This document shows positions 61,866 to 64,000 of a stretch of DNA of 64,000 bases, one piece after another (the stretch's first letter is position 1; the number at the start of each line of letters is the position of its first letter). The stretch covers positions 19,036,126 through 19,100,125 of the forward strand of contig NC_073692.1 of NCBI RefSeq assembly GCF_029784155.1, written 5' to 3'. A program made the position numbers and the translations under genes. The notes under the pieces were generated by a model. It searched no databases. It saw nothing but the letters and a program-made list of their open reading frames with translations, and was not told where the DNA came from. Origin of the DNA: Uranotaenia lowii (Eukaryota; Arthropoda; Insecta; Diptera; Culicidae).

Positions 61866-64000
61866 AAAACCAATGATTAAAAAGAATTAAAGATATCGAA
61901 TTTTAGAAAATGCTAAACCATTTTTTTCAAAAAATTTGACAAAAATCAAATTACCTTTTAACAACATTCTCAGCGCAGTTCAATATTTGGCATTCAAACA
62001 GTGCGCTTCATCAGTAAAATATGATAATGCAAGCAGTTTTACCAGCGCTATATCTTGCTAAAAAAAATCACATGAATTTCGACAAAACGAATAAATTCAC
62101 ACCAATGCAGCACGGGGATTTTCCTCACTGTCGGTTTTTATTGCAGTTTTATCGTTGCAGCAGCCAGCCAGCCAGCCAGTGGTCAATACAGCGATACCTG
62201 ACTGACGTGACGACTATCTGTGCAAAGGTGACTTATTCCAAATTCGACATTTGTGTAGTATTTTTGTTTTCGGTTTTTTTTATTTTGCTGAAGCTAATTT
62301 GAAGCTGTTTGCCATCAGCAGCCCGCAACAAACCAAAGTCGTGTGGCATTCGCTGATACGAGGTTGAATTTTACGAGCCGCTGAATATGTTATCATAATT
62401 TAACCATTTAGGCAAGCAACCACCCTCGAACTGGTTGTTTTCTGTCTGGGGATGCTGAATTGGGAAAATAATTTCTTTCTCAAGGTTACACACTTCGCCT
62501 AAGTGGTGGAAACTTTGTTATTGAGTGCACTCTATCTCGTGCATCTTAAATGTAATTACTTATTAATGGTGCCCGACAATCGTAATGAAACACTTTAATT
62601 AAATGCTTCCAAGCGGTACTAAATATAGGCATCTCTATAGGCAACCGACTTCAGATTGCGGCGCACTCGGCCGGGAGCTTTGTGAACTTTGTGGGCTGTC
62701 AAATACCTTAAATAGTTTGCCTCCCAACAATATACCGATCGGAGAACGGCAGCAGCAAAATCTGAACTTTGTATGCAAAAAGGCGGTCGGGAGCACGGAA
62801 CTGAAACATTCTTTGTTGTACGCGTACATATATTAATCTCGACCGCCCACCCTCCCGAAAAAGTGCGGGGCCTTTTGTCGGGAGAACCTTCCGGATCCAA
62901 ATTCTTCGACAACCACGCGAATTTACCTTAGCTAACACACATACTTTGCTCGTTCGACATTTTATTGGAATTTTACCTTACGGGCCCCCGGTTTCACCTG
63001 TTGAGCTTAAACCAGGAACATCATTGTCAAAAGACACCGATGTCGGAGCATCGTTGAATGGAAATTGACTCTAATTGAATTGCCGTTTTCAAAGTCATAG
63101 ACTTCCGTCAGTTCTATTCCTCCATGGGCAGGCCTAGGCAGCTACTATACTGAGACTGACAGCAGAGATGATCCAACACCATCGACTTGAATGGGGTACC
63201 AATTGATTCGCGATGATCCGATTGTAAAAAGAGCCAATGGCGGTGGTCCTACAGATTTGTGAAAGATAACCAACCACCTCTTCGATGTTCACACGATAAC
63301 CAATCGAATTTGCATGAACTATTGGGGTTCCGCTTTACCGTTTGGTTCATCAGTAGCAGCATCTACTATCTACTCATAGTAGAGTAGGTATTTCTGCGCC
63401 ATAGATTCATAGAATGGGATCACCCACCGTCTGAAATGATGGTCCAATATAGCTGTACCTTACCATGCCTAGCACAGAGAGCAATCAGCTCCCAGAAAGA
63501 GCCACTTCCGAGATAGGGCAGGGTACTCCAGATTTGCATTTGTACGATTTCGATTCCCCACCTACTCCACAAAATGTTCCAATAGATCCGCGATTAGAGT
63601 AGAGTAGTGGTGTGGTCCACGACTTTTATTTTTTTACTGTCGTGGCTACCCATTCGCTTCGGGATAATTCTATATGGGTGCTCAGCTCAATCCACCAAGA
63701 AAGGTGTTTTTATATTTATTTGCTGATGCAATATAACCACCATTCATCCAATGGCTACGACAATCCCAGATACCCCAAACCAGAATCAGCATCAACAGCA
63801 AGCAACGGTTCTTATTATTGCCCCGCAGACATATTCGCGGGTACCAGATAGGAATCAATTATTGGTGCTTTAAAAACCAATAAATAACGCCAAACGACTA
63901 GGAACCCACCAAGTCAATAATACACATATCGATGATGGGGGCAGGTGGTGCTATAATAAGCCCGGAATTTTCGGCGTGGGGGTTGAGTAATCACTGGATC
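61866..64000. other. Unique, GC-richer sequence at the right edge
   Basis: No exon with matching splice sites was found. 62600-62960 and 63000-63990 are single-copy and GC-richer than the rest of the intron. Short frames (for example an ATG at 62603, 77 codons) show no recognised domain. Confidence 0.45.

Larger units (their letters stand above)
37418..64000 (+). other. Probable long first intron (partial)
   Basis: It starts with the donor GTTAGT at 37418. No further coding exon with both splice sites was found up to the end of the window, so the intron would be at least 26.6 kb. It contains satellites, transposons and a recursive splice site at 53410/53411 on the same strand. This rests on the exon call at 37352. 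Confidence 0.4.

Overview
This window looks like intergenic and intronic DNA from an insect, most likely a dipteran and probably a mosquito. The reasons are AT-rich non-coding sequence, arthropod-type core promoter and splice signals, and many small inverted-repeat transposons with 8-bp or TA target duplications. No long open frame looks like a conserved protein. The very long frames (up to 1,663 codons) all lie inside 9-bp satellites, whose unit length is a multiple of three, so they are artefacts.

Layout. 1-4421 is a TTTTTGTCA satellite that runs into a 500-N gap. 4922-34146 is a single contig. It holds a candidate Inr+DPE promoter with 5' UTR exon signals (7.6-8.7 kb), nested inverted-repeat elements (9.9-13.6 kb), a mariner-type transposase relic (16.1-16.7 kb), a composite element (21.3-25.1 kb), and a foldback transposon carrying two later insertions (29.2-33.2 kb). 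A second 500-N gap (34147-34646) leads into the same satellite on the other strand (34647-35670). At 35.7-37.4 kb there is a unique promoter/5' UTR-like stretch. It ends in the one convincing coding exon, 22 codons at 37352-37417, followed by a splice donor. Everything to the right appears to be a long first intron of more than 26 kb. It is loaded with degenerate and homogeneous 9-bp satellites, an intact 818-bp foldback element with perfect 8-bp target duplications, a tandem-repeat element, a nested foldback/MITE, and a small retroposon-like insertion. At 53410/53411 it also holds a near-ideal recursive splice site, a 3' splice site fused directly to a 5' splice site.

What hangs together. 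The first coding exon, the long intron and the zero-length exon signal fit a large, developmentally regulated insect gene spliced stepwise. I do not recognise the gene from its 22 residues. The satellites share a GACAAAA core and differ in the last two bases (AT, TT or AA), so they look like one family with three sub-families. The transposon nesting can be read as a relative time series. Removing the two insertions and their target duplications from the 29.2-33.2 kb copy leaves 817 bp, against 818 bp for the intact copy.

Limits: element ends were judged by eye, no similarity search was possible, and transcription is inferred only from signals.
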